Assembly (NCBI GenBank): GCA_963807865.1
Contig: CAWEDK010000026.1
Location: 124,001 to 188,000 of the forward strand
DNA: 64,000 bases
Direction: 5' to 3'
From: VAZQ01 sp963807865
GTDB taxonomy: Bacteria > Pseudomonadota > Alphaproteobacteria > Rhizobiales > Xanthobacteraceae
The notes under the pieces: generated by a model
What the model was told of the DNA's origin: nothing
Database searches by the model: none
The model's input: only the letters and a program-made list of their open reading frames with translations
Position numbers and translations under genes: made by a program
In this document: positions 29,865-40,457 of the stretch, piece after piece
How the letters are laid out: each line of letters opens with the position of its first letter
Position numbering within the stretch: the first letter of the stretch is position 1

Positions 29865-30953
29865 CTAAGGGGCGGTTTGAGACGCCGTTTGCAGCCCTGT
29901 GCGCGCCTTCGGCGCGATCCAGAAGCGTTCCGGCCGCTCGAACATGAACCGCAGGAACGTGTGCCGGACCGCCCAGTACATCATCAGCGCGCCGACGACG
30001 CCGGCGATCGTCACCAGGACCGAGATCGTGCCGATATCGGAAATCAAGCCGGTCTTGAGCAGCACTATGCGGGTCACCGCCATCGGCAGGAAAAACGCGA
30101 GGTAGATGACGATGGAATTCAGGCCGCAATAGCGCAGCGGCGCCGCGAAATCGGTCTTCGCGAGCAGGACGGACACCGCCACCACGGCGGCCGCGCCGGC
30201 AAAGCCCAGCGCGAGCGAGACGAACGGTAATTCGGCGAAGCCGTGGAATACCAGTAGCCCGTTGATCAGTCCCCATACCGCGAGCCCGGCCAGCGCGGCC
30301 TCGGGGAACTCGCGCCAGCGTGCCGCCAGCGCGAAGATGCGCGGCGCGAAAAGATAGCCGGAGTAGAAATAGACGAAGCGGCTCGCGAACTCGTCGATCA
30401 CCGTGAAACCGGTATGGATATGCGCGATTTCGAGGGCTGCGGCGACGAGCCACACTGCCATTGCCGGGACTCGCAGACCGCGGGCCAGTTTGGTGACGAC
30501 GAAAAAGATCGGCAGGAGATAGATGAACCAGAGCGTGCCGAACGGTTCCCACAGCGTCTCGATGTAGAGCCAGGCCGTGCCCATGACGCCGTGCTCATTG
30601 ATGAACATCGGAGCCTTGAAGGCGAACTGGATCGCAGTCCACAGCAGGTAGAAATAGACGAAATGCACCACCTTGCGATCCAGATAGGTGCGCCAGTCGC
30701 GATCAATGACCTGGGCCAGGAACAGGCCGGAAATCAGGAAGAAGTCCGGCATGCGGAACGGCTTGGCAAAGTCGACCACGGCGTGCATCCAGCCTTCCCG
30801 GCCGGCGGCGTTCTCGACGCCCAGCGTTGAATGCATCATCACGACGAAGACGATGCAGAATCCCTTTGCATAGTCGACCCAGTCCACGCGCTGGCTATGT
30901 GGCGTGCCAGCCGGCGGTATCGAGCGTCCCATTTCGGTTCCCATTTGTCTCAT
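29865..30953 (-). CDS. Acyltransferase family 3 membrane protein
   Basis: A 362-residue multi-helix membrane protein of the acyltransferase-3 (OafA/WecH-like) family. It opens with 'RVDWVDYAKGFCIVFVVMMHS', in which the histidine near residue 41 is the family's catalytic-type residue, followed by 'FRMPDFFLISGLFLAQ' (the RxPxFFxxSG-like motif) near 66. About ten hydrophobic segments follow. Members O-acylate sugars or polysaccharides; the acceptor here is unknown. Methionines at residues 1, 4 and 8 are all possible starts. It is divergent from hrpB with a gap of under 80 bases, so the two promoters must overlap. Confidence 0.87.
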   Translation of the reverse strand: MRQMGTEMGRSIPPAGTPHSQRVDWVDYAKGFCIVFVVMMHSTLGVENAAGREGWMHAVVDFAKPFRMPDFFLISGLFLAQVIDRDWRTYLDRKVVHFVYFYLLWTAIQFAFKAPMFINEHGVMGTAWLYIETLWEPFGTLWFIYLLPIFFVVTKLARGLRVPAMAVWLVAAALEIAHIHTGFTVIDEFASRFVYFYSGYLFAPRIFALAARWREFPEAALAGLAVWGLINGLLVFHGFAELPFVSLALGFAGAAAVVAVSVLLAKTDFAAPLRYCGLNSIVIYLAFFLPMAVTRIVLLKTGLISDIGTISVLVTIAGVVGALMMYWAVRHTFLRFMFERPERFWIAPKARTGLQTASQTAP

Positions 30954-31029
30954 ATACGGATGGGGACGTTGCGTTTGCCTTTACCCGGTCAAGAACGGTG
31001 CCAGGCGTCAGCTTAGGACGCCCTTAAGC

Positions 31030-33569
31030 ATGAATTTCGTTCCCCCGCTACCCATCGATGTGAGCCTGCCGGCTCTGACCGGGGCGCTGCGCGCCCGCAA
31101 CGCCGCGGTGCTGGTTGCGCCTCCGGGGGCGGGGAAGACCACCCGCGTACCGCTGGTGCTGGCTGAGGAGCCCTGGGCGCGCGGCAAGCGGATCGTCGTG
31201 CTCGAACCGCGCAGGATCGCGGCCCGCGCCGCCGCCGCCCGCATGGCCGCGACGCTTGGGCGAGGAGGTCGGGCAGACCGTCGGCTACCGGGTGCGGTTC
31301 GGCTCCAAGGTCACGCGCGCGACACGCATCGAAGTCGTGACCGAGGGCGTGTTCACCCGCATGGTGCTCGACAACCCGGAACTCGACGGGATCGCGGCGC
31401 TGCTGTTCGACGAGTTCCACGAGCGCTCGCTCGACGCCGATCTCGGTCTGGCGCTGGCGCGGGACGTCCAGCAGGGCCTGCGCGACGACCTGAGGCTGCT
31501 GGTGATGTCGGCGACGCTCGACGGCGCCCGCGTCGCCGCGCTCCTGGGCGATGCGCCGGTGATCGAGAGCGCCGGCCGCGCGTTTCCGGTGGACACCCGC
31601 TACATCGGCCGCGATCCGCAGGTTCCGATCGAACGGCAGGTTGCCGATGCCGCCGTGCGGGCGCTGCGGGCGGATGCCGGCTCGCTCCTGGTATTCCTGC
31701 CGGGCGCCGCCGAAATCCGCCGCACCGAGAGCGCTGCTGCGCGAGCGCGTCACCGACTCCAGCGGTCGACATCGTGCCGCTCTACGGCGCGCTCGACGCC
31801 GACGTGCAGGATCGCGCGATCGCGCCCGCGCCGCCCGGCCGCCGCAAGGTCGTGCTCGCCACCTCGATTGCCGAGACGTCGTTGACCATCGACGGCGTGC
31901 GGGTCGTCATCGACAGCGGGCTGGCGCGCGTGCCGCGCTACGAGCCGGACGTGGGGCTGACCCGGCTCGAGACCGTGCGGGTCTCGCGCGCGGCGGCCGA
32001 CCAGCGGCGCGGCCGTGCCGGCCGCACCGAGCCCGGCGTCTGCTACCGGCTGTGGGACGAGCCGCAGACCGCGTCGCTGGCGGCGGCGAACGTCCCGGAA
32101 ATCCTGGCCGCGGACCTCAGCGGCTTCGTGCTCGATCTGGCGCATTGGGGCGTCACCGATCCGGCGGCGCTGGCGTTCCTCGATCCGCCGCCGCCGGCCG
32201 CGATCAAAGAGGCGAAGGCGCTGCTCGCGAGCCTTGGCGCCATCGACGCCGACGGCCGCATCACCGCGCAGGGCCGGGCGCTGCGCCAATTGCCGCTGCC
32301 GCCGCGGCTTGCCCGCATGGTGGTCGAGGGCGCCGCGGTCGGTAACGCGCGTGCTCGCCGCCGAGATCGCGCTCGTGCTCACCGAGCGCGGGCTCGGCGG
32401 CAACGATGTCGATCTCACCCACCGCCTCGACGGCCTGCACCGCGACCGCTCGCGCCGCGCGCAGGAGGCGCGGGCGATGGCGAAGCGCTGGGCGGAGATT
32501 GCGCAAGCGCTGTCGCAACTCGCGCTCGCGAGTCGGAGGCGGCCGCCGCACCGCGCCGCCGCAGAGGCAGCAGAGAGCCGACGCTCCGAGTCGCCGGGCG
32601 CGCTGCTGGCGCTCGCCTATCCGGACCGCATGGCGAAGAATCGCGGCAGCGGCGGCGGCTTCCTGCTCGCCAATGGCCGCGGCGCGAATGTCGATGCCGC
32701 GTCGGCGCTGGCGCGCGAGCCGTTCCTGGTGGTGGCGGAAATCGCCGGGAGCGCCGCGCAGGGCCGCGTTCTGCTTGCCGCGCCGATCGCGCTCGCGGAC
32801 ATCCAGACGTGCTTCGCCGAACGCATCGAGAACCGCGAAGACATCGCGTTCGATGCCGCGAGCGCCAGCCTGCGCGGCCGTCGCAGCCTGCGGCTCGGCG
32901 CCATTGCGCTGTCCGAGCAGCCGATCCGCATCGTGCCGAGCGAGGAGACCGCGCAGATGCTGGCGCGCGAACTCGCGCGACTTGGGCTCGACCGCCTGCC
33001 TTGGACCAAAGTCGCTTGCGCAATGGCGCGACCGGGTCGCCTTCCTTCACCAGGCCGAAGGCGCGGAATGGCCCGATGTCTCCGACGCTGCGCTTGCCGC
33101 CACGGCGTCGAATGGCTTGCGCCGGCGCTCGCCGGCAAGACCGCGCTCGCCGATCTCGGCGCGCGACGAACTCACCGCGGCGCTGCACACTTTGCTGCCC
33201 TGGAACCTGCGGCGGCGGCTCGACGACCGAGGCGCCGACACATTTCGTGGCCCCGACCGGGTCGGCGGTGCCGATCGACTATGCGGCGCCGAAGGCCCGA
33301 AAATCTCGATCCGCGTGCAGGAACTGTTCGGCCTCGACCGTCATCCATCGATCGCCGGCGGCCGGGTGCCGCTGGTGGTCGAACTGCTGTCGCCCGCGCA
33401 CCGGCCGGTGCAGGTGACGCGCGATCTGCCGGGCTTCTGGCGCGGCAGCTATGCGGCGGTCAAAGCCGAGATGAAGGGCCGCTATCCGCGCCATCCGTGG
33501 CCGGACAATCCGCTGGCCGCCGCCGCCTACGCGCCGCGCCAAGCCGCGCGGCGAATGATCGAAATTTAA
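31030..33569 (+). CDS. hrpB: ATP-dependent helicase HrpB (several frame breaks)
   Basis: DEAH/RHA-type helicase of about 830 residues. Pieces in order: Walker A 'VLVAPPGAGKTTRVPLVL', 'VLEPRRIAARAAA', DExH box 'LLFDEFHERSLDADLGLAL', 'VMSATLDGARVAALLG', 'VVLATSIAETSLTIDGVRVV', 'QRRGRAGRTEPGVCYRLW', the ratchet region, and the HrpB C-terminal domain 'HPSIAGGRVPLVVELLSPAH' and 'GFWRGSYAAVKAEMKGRYPR'. Frame breaks lie near 31262, 31733, 31758, 32342 and 33007, with more between 33110 and 33300. Most equal one extra base (near 31262, CTTGGGCGAGG should read CTTGGCGAGG). The cellular role of HrpB is not well established. Confidence 0.9.
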
Positions 33570-33697
33570 CGATCGGCGGTAACGTCGCCGGTCACCAAGC
33601 TGCGGCTGAAGCGCATCGTCACGGCTATCCGCATTAGCGGCGTTCTTGGGCATAGCCGGTGGTTGATTGCGCCGTTCTGCGAGCCGCGGTGAAGATC

Positions 33698-34210
33698 ATG
33701 CGTCAGATCGTCATCATGGCCGGTGTGCTGCTCGTCTTCGGTGTGCTGGCAGTGCGGTTCATCGACCACAAGGCGGTGCGTTCGCCGGACGCCGCCACCG
33801 CGATGACGTCGGCGCCGGGAGCCGGCATCGCCGCCGGCCAATTCCCGCAGCGTCGTCCTCAAGCGCGGCAACGGTGGTCATTTCTGGACGGACGCTCGGG
33901 TCGACGGCCGGCGCATCGAATTTGTGGTCGACACCGGCGCTTCGGCGATCGCGTTACGTGAAAGCGATGCGGCGCGGCTCGGGATACATCCCGCGCCGCG
34001 CGACTACACCGTGAAGGTGAGCACCGCGAATGGCATCACGCGTGCCGCGCTGGTCATGCTCCGCCGTGTCGAGTCGGCGACATCGTCGTCCGCGATGTGC
34101 CTGCGCTGGTCCAGCCGGACAGCGCGCTCAGCGTCAACTTGCTCGGGATGACGTTCCTGTCGAAAGTGCGCTGGACGCACGAGCGCGGCAGGCTCATGCT
34201 CGAGCAGTAG
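33698..34210 (+). CDS. Retropepsin-like aspartic protease, TIGR02281 type (two frame breaks)
   Basis: A small membrane-anchored clan AA protease of about 170 residues. It has an N-terminal hydrophobic anchor 'IVIMAGVLLVFGVLAV', a linker, then 'VLKRGNGGHFWTDARVDG', the catalytic 'FVVDTGASAIALRESDA' (DTGA motif), 'YTVKVSTANGITRAA', 'DIVVRDVPALVQ' and 'LLGMTFLSKVRWTHERGR' at the end. Breaks near 33850 and 34072 interrupt it; the second looks like one missing base. The active site lies in the periplasm by analogy with the family. It is convergent with the ThDP enzyme, with 4 bases between the stops. Confidence 0.85.
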
Positions 34211-34214
34211 CAGC

Positions 34215-35819
34215 TCAATCGTAGACCGTATCGACATAGTGGTCGGAATCGACCACCGCCTCGATCACCGTCGGCCCCTTTTCGGCGAGCGCTCGGCGGA
34301 CCGCCGCTTCAAGCGCATCGGACGTGCGCACGCCGATCGCCGGCACGCCGAAATAGTGGCTGGGAGGATCGCGGTACTCTTCCTTCTGCAACTCGGTGCC
34401 GTAAAGCGGAAACTGCCGCCGGATCTGCTTCACCTTGATGAGCGCGAGCCAGCGGTCGTCGAGCACCACGATCGGCAGCGTGAGGCCGAGACGCTTCGCG
34501 ACCGCGACCTCGCCGCAGGTCATCTGGAAGCAGCCGTCGCCCAACAAGCAGACCACCGGCAGGTCGGGGCGGGCAAGCTTGGCGGCGATCGCGCCCGGCA
34601 GGCCGAATCCCATCGACGACCAGCCGTTGGTGATGTGGAAGGTCTTGGGCGCATGCGCCGTCCATTGGCCGCCGATCTGGTGGGTGTGCGCGCCGACGTC
34701 GAACGACAGGATGCCGTTCTTCGGCAGCGCGCGCCGCACCGCGTCGATCGCGGCGTGCGCGGTGAACGATGCGCTCGCCGGCCGCAGCGCCGACTGAAAG
34801 GTCCGGCGATGGTCTGACAGCGTGGCGGCTGCCCAGGTGTTGGTCGCGCCGGGCAATGCCGCGAGACGAGCGAGCGAGTGGTCGAGATCGCCGGTCACCT
34901 GGTGGACGAGCTTGACGCTCGGCGCGACATCGACCGGATCGATATCGATCTGCAGCAGCGGAGCATCGCCGATCCAGGCCTCGTATTCGACCTCGATCGT
35001 GTCGTAGCCGAGCCCGACGATCAGGTCGAAGAGCGCAGCAGCTTGCGCTGGATCTGCCGGCACGAGCGTTCGATGCAGCCAAGTGCCAGCGGGTGATCCT
35101 CATCGATCATGCCCTTCGCCATGGTGGTGGTGGCGAACGGCAGGTTGTGGCGCTCGATCACCTTGCGCAGCAATTCGGGGTCGGCGAGCCGCATGGCGGT
35201 TGAGCCGATGACGGCGATCGGCCGCTTGGCGGCCGCGAGGATTTCGCCGGCCCGCGCGAGCGAGTTCGGCCGGCGCCGGCGCAACCTTGGCGCCCGCGAC
35301 CGGCATCAGCGGGATCGGCTCCCGCGTTGGCGCGAGCGCCACGTCCTCGGGCAGATCGAGATGAACCGGTCCCATCGGCTCGCTCAAGGCAAGCCGGATC
35401 GCTGCGCTCAGCGTCTCGGCGATCCGCCCGCGTTCGAGTTTCATCGTTGCCTTGGTGATCGGCTTAAACAGCGCGTGATGATCGATCCACATCTGGATGC
35501 GCCGGCCGAGCTGATCGGTGTTGAGGTTGCAGGTGATGGCGATCATCGGCGAACGGTCGAGATAAGCGCAGCCGACGCCGGTCGCCAGGTTGGTGGCGCC
35601 GGGGCCGAGCGTCGCGATGCAGAGGCCGGGCGCGCCGGTCATGCGGCCGGAGACGTCGGCCGCGAAACCTGCGGAACCTTCGTGCGCCGTCAGCACGAAA
35701 TCGATCCCGCCGCTGCGCATGGCCTCCATCAGGGGCAGGACGTTGCCGCTGGGAATGCCGAATCCGCGGTCGATACCCGCAGCTTTCAGGGTGGCGACGA
35801 TCAGATCGGCATTGTTCAT
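34215..35819 (-). CDS. Thiamine-diphosphate-dependent enzyme, acetolactate-synthase-like (frame breaks)
   Basis: About 535 residues in three frame segments (breaks near 35275 and 35035). The N-terminal PYR domain has 'GIPSGNVLPLMEAM' and the activating glutamate in 'FVLTAHEGSAGFAADVSGR'. The middle domain ends with 'LLQIDIDPVDV'. The C-terminal PP domain has 'ITNGWSSMGFGLPGAIAAK' and the ThDP motif 'LLGDGCFQMTCGEVAVA', closing with 'VVLDDRW' where acetolactate synthases usually have Asn-Asn. It is therefore a relative with unknown substrate (2-oxo acid decarboxylase, synthase or sulfoacid lyase). No regulatory subunit is adjacent. It is divergent from the Bug receptor gene. Confidence 0.85.
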
Positions 35820-35907
35820 GAAATCGGTCCCGGCGTGGTGCGGCGCAGCATGCAGCGCCGGTGCCTATGGGGTCATTCTAGCACCGTCAAGTGACGCCGC
35901 CATTCCG

Positions 35908-35948
35908 CCGGCGCGCGGATTGCGATATTGCTCGCATCCGCGCGCCGG
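35908..35948. repeat. Perfect 13-bp inverted repeat in a divergent promoter gap
   Basis: CCGGCGCGCGGAT (35908-35920) and ATCCGCGCGCCGG (35936-35948) are perfect complements. The loop TGCGATATTGCTCGC adds further GCGA/TCGC pairing, giving a stem of about 17 bp with one bulge. It lies between two divergent genes, so it is not a terminator of either. It may be an operator or a small repeat; no T-run follows on either side. Confidence 0.7.
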
Positions 35949-35976
35949 TTCGGCGCCGCCCGCGAGCGTGCGAAGA

Positions 35977-36949
35977 ATGACAATGAAGCGGCAAGCGATG
36001 AGGGATGCTCGCAGCGGCACTGCTCGCTCTGGTCGCAATCGACGCGCAGGCACAGACCTATCCGGCGCGGCCGGTCCGGGTGATCGTGCCGTTTGCCGCC
36101 GGCGGCCCGCTCGACATCGTGGCGCGCGGAGTGTCGGACAAGCTGTCGGCGAGCCTCAAGCAGCCGTTCATCATGGAGAACCGCGGGGGCGCTGGCGGCA
36201 ATCTCGGGACGGAGGCCGCCGCCAAGGCGGCGCCCGACGGCTACACGCTGCTGATGTCGCTCTCAACGACGCTCACCGCCAACCCGGCGCTTTACGGCAA
36301 GCTGCCGTTCGATCCGCTCAAGGACTTCCGCGCCCTGTCGGTGATGGCCAACTCCAGACCGATGATGGTGGTGCACCCGTCCGTTCCGGTAAGCACGCTC
36401 GCGGAGTTCGTCGCCTTCGCCAGGAAGGAGCCACTCACTTACGCCCATGCGGGGCCCGGCAGCGGCGGCCATCTGGCAATGGAATATTTCAAGACCGTCG
36501 CGGGTTTCGAGACCGTGCAGGTTCCGTACCGGGGCAACGCGCCGCTGGTGATCGATCTGGTATCCGGGCAGGTGAAGGCTGGGTTCGTCGCCACCACCGG
36601 CGTGGTGCACCATGTCCGCGAAAGGCGTCTCAAGGGCCTCGCGATTTCCGCCGCGCGCCGCTCGGAGATCGCGCCGGACGTGCCGACGATGGCGGAGGCT
36701 GGTTACCCGGACTTCAAGGTCGATTCCCACTTCGTTGCGCTGGCGCCTGCCGGCACTCCCGATGCGATCGCCGAAGTCCTGGAACGGGCGATCCGGCAGG
36801 CGATGCAGTCGCCCGATCTGCAGGAGAAGCTGAAGGCGCATGACGTCGAAGCCGTCGGATCGTCCGCGGCCGACGCAATGGAGCGCTTGCAAGCCGAAAC
36901 TGCGCTATGGGCGCGCGTCGTCAAGGCAGCGAACATGCGCGTCAACTGA
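35977..36949 (+). CDS. Bug/TctC-family tripartite tricarboxylate receptor (signal peptide frame break)
   Basis: Periplasmic solute receptor, about 323 residues. The mature part begins 'QTYPARPVRVIVPFAAGGPLDIVAR', the family signature, followed by 'NRGGAGGNLGTEAAAKA', 'DGYTLLM', 'YAHAGPGSGGHLAMEYF' and 'VPYRGNAPLVIDLVSGQV'. The signal peptide is best read as 'MTMKRQAMR' (from ATG 35977) joined to 'MLAAALLALVAIDAQAQ' after removing one extra G near 36004 (AGGG should be AGG). ATG 36005 alone would lack the basic n-region. No TctA or TctB membrane component is nearby, as is usual for orphan Bug receptors. The ligand, probably an organic acid, is unknown. Confidence 0.88.
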
Positions 36950-36990
36950 ACGCGTACCAGGTCTCATTCCAATTCAACGAGAGGTCACCG

Positions 36991-38597
36991 GTGGCAAAGC
37001 GGCCCAACTTTCTGTTCTTCATCACCGACCAGCATCGCGTCGATTATCTGGGCTGCACCGGCCACCCAATTCTCAAGACGCCGCATATCGATTCGATTGC
37101 CGCGCGCGGCACGCGCTTCAAGCGGTTCTATGTGGCGACGCCGGTCTGCATGCCCAACCGCTCGACGCTGATGACCGGCCGCATGCCGTCGCTGCACGGC
37201 GTGCGCAGCAACGGCACGCCGCTGTCGCTCTACTCCAACACGTTCGTCGATGCGCTGCGCGCGGGCGGCTACGCCACCGCGCTGGTCGGCAAGAGCCACT
37301 TGCAGAACTTTTCCGAGTTTCCCGCGATCCTCAAACGGCCGCCGCCGCGCGCCGGCGACCAGGTGCTCGGGCCGGAGTTCGCGGAGGCGCGCAAGCCGGT
37401 TCCGGGCGACGGGCCGTACGATCAGGAGCATCCGGCGCGCTGGGAGCCGGGGCGCGACTTCGAAATGAAGCTGCCGTTCTACGGCTTCGAGCACGTCGAT
37501 CTCTGCACCACCCACGGCGACCAGGTCGGCGGGCACTATTACGTCTGGCTGAAGGCGCGGCGGTCCGACGCCGATGCGCTGCGCGACCACAAGAACCAGC
37601 TCCCGCACGACTACGTCTGCCCGCAGGCGTTTCGCACGCCGATCCCGGAAGAGCTCTATCCGACCGCCTACATCTCCGAGAAAAGCTGCGAATGGCTCGA
37701 TCGCTACGCTGCCGGCGACCGCGAGAAGCCGTTCTTCATGATGACGTCGTTTCCGGACCCGCATCATCCGTTCACGCCGCCAGGGAAGTACTGGTCGATG
37801 TACCGGCCGCGAGGACATGGCGCTGCCGCCGAACTTCGATCACGGCAACCGGCCGCTCGCCCGCTCGGTCGCTTGGGCGCTGGCGCAGCGCGCGAGCGGC
37901 AAGGCCAATACGTCCGAGCAGGCCGCGTTCGCGGTCGACGAGCGCGAGGCGCGCGAGGCGATGGCGCTGAGCTGCGGCATGATCACGATGATCGACGACG
38001 CCATCGGGCGGGTGCTCGCGACGCTGCAGGCGCGCGGCCTCGCCGAGGATACGATCGTGATCTTCACCACCGACCACGGCGATTTCCTCGGCGACCACCG
38101 GCTGATGCTGAAGGGGCCGGCGCATTTCGAGGCGATCACCCACGTGCCGTTCATCTGGGCGGAGCCCGGCCGAGGCCCGGCGCGCACTGCCGACACGCTC
38201 GCCGGCACGCTCGACATTGCCGCGACCGTGCTCGATCGCGCGCAGATCCAGCCGTACAACGGCATCCAGGGCGAGAGCCTGTTGCCGGCGATCGGCGGCG
38301 GTGCGCTCGCGAACCCGCGGGACGCGATGGTGATCGAGGACGACCAGCAGCGCGCCTCGCTCGGCTTCGAGACGGCGCCGCGCCTGCGCACGCTGGTCAC
38401 CGAAGCGCTGGCGGCTGACGATCGCGCACAACGACCCGTGGGGCGAGCTCTACGACCTGGAGAACGACCCGCACGAGATGGACAACCTGTTCGACGATCC
38501 GGCCCATCGCGGCGTGCGGGGCGAACTGATGGAGCAGCTCGCCTATCGCGAGATGGCGCTGGCCGACCGCAGTCCGCTGCCGATGGGCCGCGCCTGA
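36991..38597 (+). CDS. Sulfatase of the alkaline-phosphatase superfamily (two frame breaks)
   Basis: About 535 residues, GTG start with GAGAGG ribosome site. Sulfatase signs: 'PNFLFFITDQHRVDYLGC' (first Asp metal ligand), the formylglycine motif C53 in 'TPVCMPNRSTLMTGRMPSLHG' (core CMPNR), 'ALVGKSHLQ', 'PDPHHPF' and 'IFTTDHGDFLGDHRLMLKG' (second metal-ligand pair). The C-terminal 'HNDPWGELYDLENDPHEMDNL' is typical of choline-sulfatase/arylsulfatase-like enzymes. Breaks near 37810 and 38412. No secretion signal is seen, so it is cytosolic and probably acts on a transported sulfate ester or phosphonate-type substrate. It follows the Bug receptor by 41 bases. Confidence 0.88.
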
Positions 38598-38706
38598 CGA
38601 CCTTTGCGTGCCCGTTAGCAATTGCGGAACCTGCTTGCGCTGAATGGCTTTTGGATCAGCGCTGCATGCGCTAAGCCCTGCGCACGGCGACAATCGAGGA
38701 TTCGCG

Positions 38707-40217
38707 ATGTTTCCCAAGCCCAAGCCTGCGCTGACGCCCAACACCTACGCCTACGAATCCGAGCCGCTGGTGAAGCCCACGGGCTTTCGCGAATACGACG
38801 CGCGCTGGCTCTTGGGAAGCGAGATCAACCTGATGGGCGTGCAGGCGCTCGGCATCGGGCTCGGCACGCTGATCCACGAGCTCGGCGTCAAGCCGGAGAT
38901 CGTCACCGGCCACGACTTCCGCGGCTATTCGGCCGTCGGTGAAGATGGCGCTGGTGACCGGGCTGATGGCGGCGGGCTGCAAGGTGCACGACATCGGGCT
39001 CGCCGTGACGCCGATGGCCTATTTCGCGCAGTTCGCGCTCGACGTGCCGTGCGTCGCCATGGTGACGGCCTCGCACAACGACAACGGCTGGACCGGCGTG
39101 AAGATGGGCGCGCAACCGTCCGCTCACCTTCGGGCCGGACGAGATGACGCGGCTCAAGGACATCGTGCTCAACGCGCGCTTCAAGATGCGCGGGCGGCGG
39201 CGCCTATGACGTTCGTCGAGAATTTTCCGGCGCGCTACATCGCCGACCTCACCAACCGGCCGAAGCTCAAGCGCCACCTCAAGGTGGTCTGCGCCTGCGG
39301 CAACGGCACCGCCGGCGCGTTCGCGCCGCAGGTGCTGTCGGCGGTCGGCTGCGAGGTCGTGCCGCTCGACTGCGAGCTCGACCACACGTTCCCGCGCTAC
39401 AATCCCGAACACCGAAGACATGAAGATGCTGCACGCCATGCGCGACGCGGTGCTGGCGCAGCAAGGCCGACGTCGGCGCTCGGCTTCGACGGCGACGGCG
39501 ACCGCTGCGGCGTGGTCGACAACGAGGGCGAGGAGATCTTCGCCGACAAGGTCGGCGTGATGCTGGCGCGCGACATCTCGGCGCAGCATCCAGGGCGCGA
39601 CCTTCGTCGCCGACGTGAAGTCGACCGGCCTGTTCATGACCGATCCGGTGCTGCATCAAGAACGGCGCCAAGACCGACTATTGGAAGACCGGCCATTCCT
39701 ACATGAAGCGGCGCGTCAACGAGATCGGCGCGGTCGCCGGCTTCGAGAAGTCCGGGCACTTCTTCTTCAACAAGCCGATCGGCCGCGGCTACGACGACGG
39801 GCTCATCTTCGCGCTCGCGGTCTGCGACATGCTCGACCGCAATCCCGGAAAGAGCATGGCCGACCTGAAGAACGCGCTGCCGAAGACCTGGTCGTCGCCG
39901 ACCATGTCGCCGCACTGCGCCGACGAGATCAAGTACGGCGTCGTCGACGCAGGTGGTGAAGCATTTCGAGGCGGCGCAGCGGAACGGCGAGAAGGTCGCC
40001 GGCCAGCCGATCCGCGATCTCGTCACCGTCAACGGCGTGCGCGTCACGGTCGAGGACGGCACCTGGGGGCTGGTGCGCGCCTCGTCCAACAAGCCGGAGC
40101 TGGTGGTGGTGGTCGAGAGCCCGGTGTCGGAGGCGCGCATGCGCGACATGTTCAAGGCGGTCGACGCGGTGCTGCGCACCCATCCCGGAGGTCGGCGCCT
40201 ACAACCAGACGATTTGA
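38707..40217 (+). CDS. Phosphoglucomutase/phosphomannomutase (many frame breaks)
   Basis: About 500 residues of an alpha-D-phosphohexomutase, interconverting hexose 1- and 6-phosphates for polysaccharide precursors. Seen in order: 'PTGFREYDARWLLG', 'TGHDFRGYS', the phosphoserine loop 'MVTASHNDNGWTGVK', 'VVCACGNGTAGAFAPQVL', the metal loop 'LGFDGDGDRCGVVDN', 'ADVKSTGLF', the sugar-binding loop 'GFEKSGHFFFNKPIGRGYDDG', and the C-terminal phosphate-binding 'WGLVRASSNKPELVVVVES'. At least seven +1 breaks occur (near 38940, 39119, 39197, 39215, 39410-39460, 39597-39660, 39950, 40185). This is the most damaged gene in the window. Confidence 0.87.
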
Positions 40218-40269
40218 TTTTTGCATGTTCCACGCCGTCGCGCGTCGCGCGGCGACTTTCGTGATTGTG

Positions 40270-40415
40270 GCCTCTCCCCTTGCGGGAGAGGGCTGCCGCG
40301 GCGGTTCACCAGCAATGAATGGGTGAGGGGTAATCTTGCAACCCTGCAACAAACCCCTCACCCAACCGAGCGCGCTGAGCCTTCGGTGCTGCCCTCTCCC
40401 GCAAGGGGAGAGGGC
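40270..40415. repeat. Palindromic repeat (CCTCTCCCCTTGCGGGAGAGGG type)
   Basis: A long inverted repeat in the 240-base gap before the flavin monooxygenase. The outer arms, CCTCTCCCCTTGCGGGAGAG (from 40271) and CTCTCCCGCAAGGGGAGAGG (from about 40394), are near-perfect complements and each is itself a hairpin. The inner arms are GGGTGAGGGGT (40321-40331) and ACCCCTCACCC (40353-40363). Little else lies in the gap. The same family seems to be present as a fragment inside polA. Confidence 0.88.
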
Positions 40416-40457
40416 TCAGATACGCGCACCGACCTGGCGGATGCGGTAAGGTGAAGC

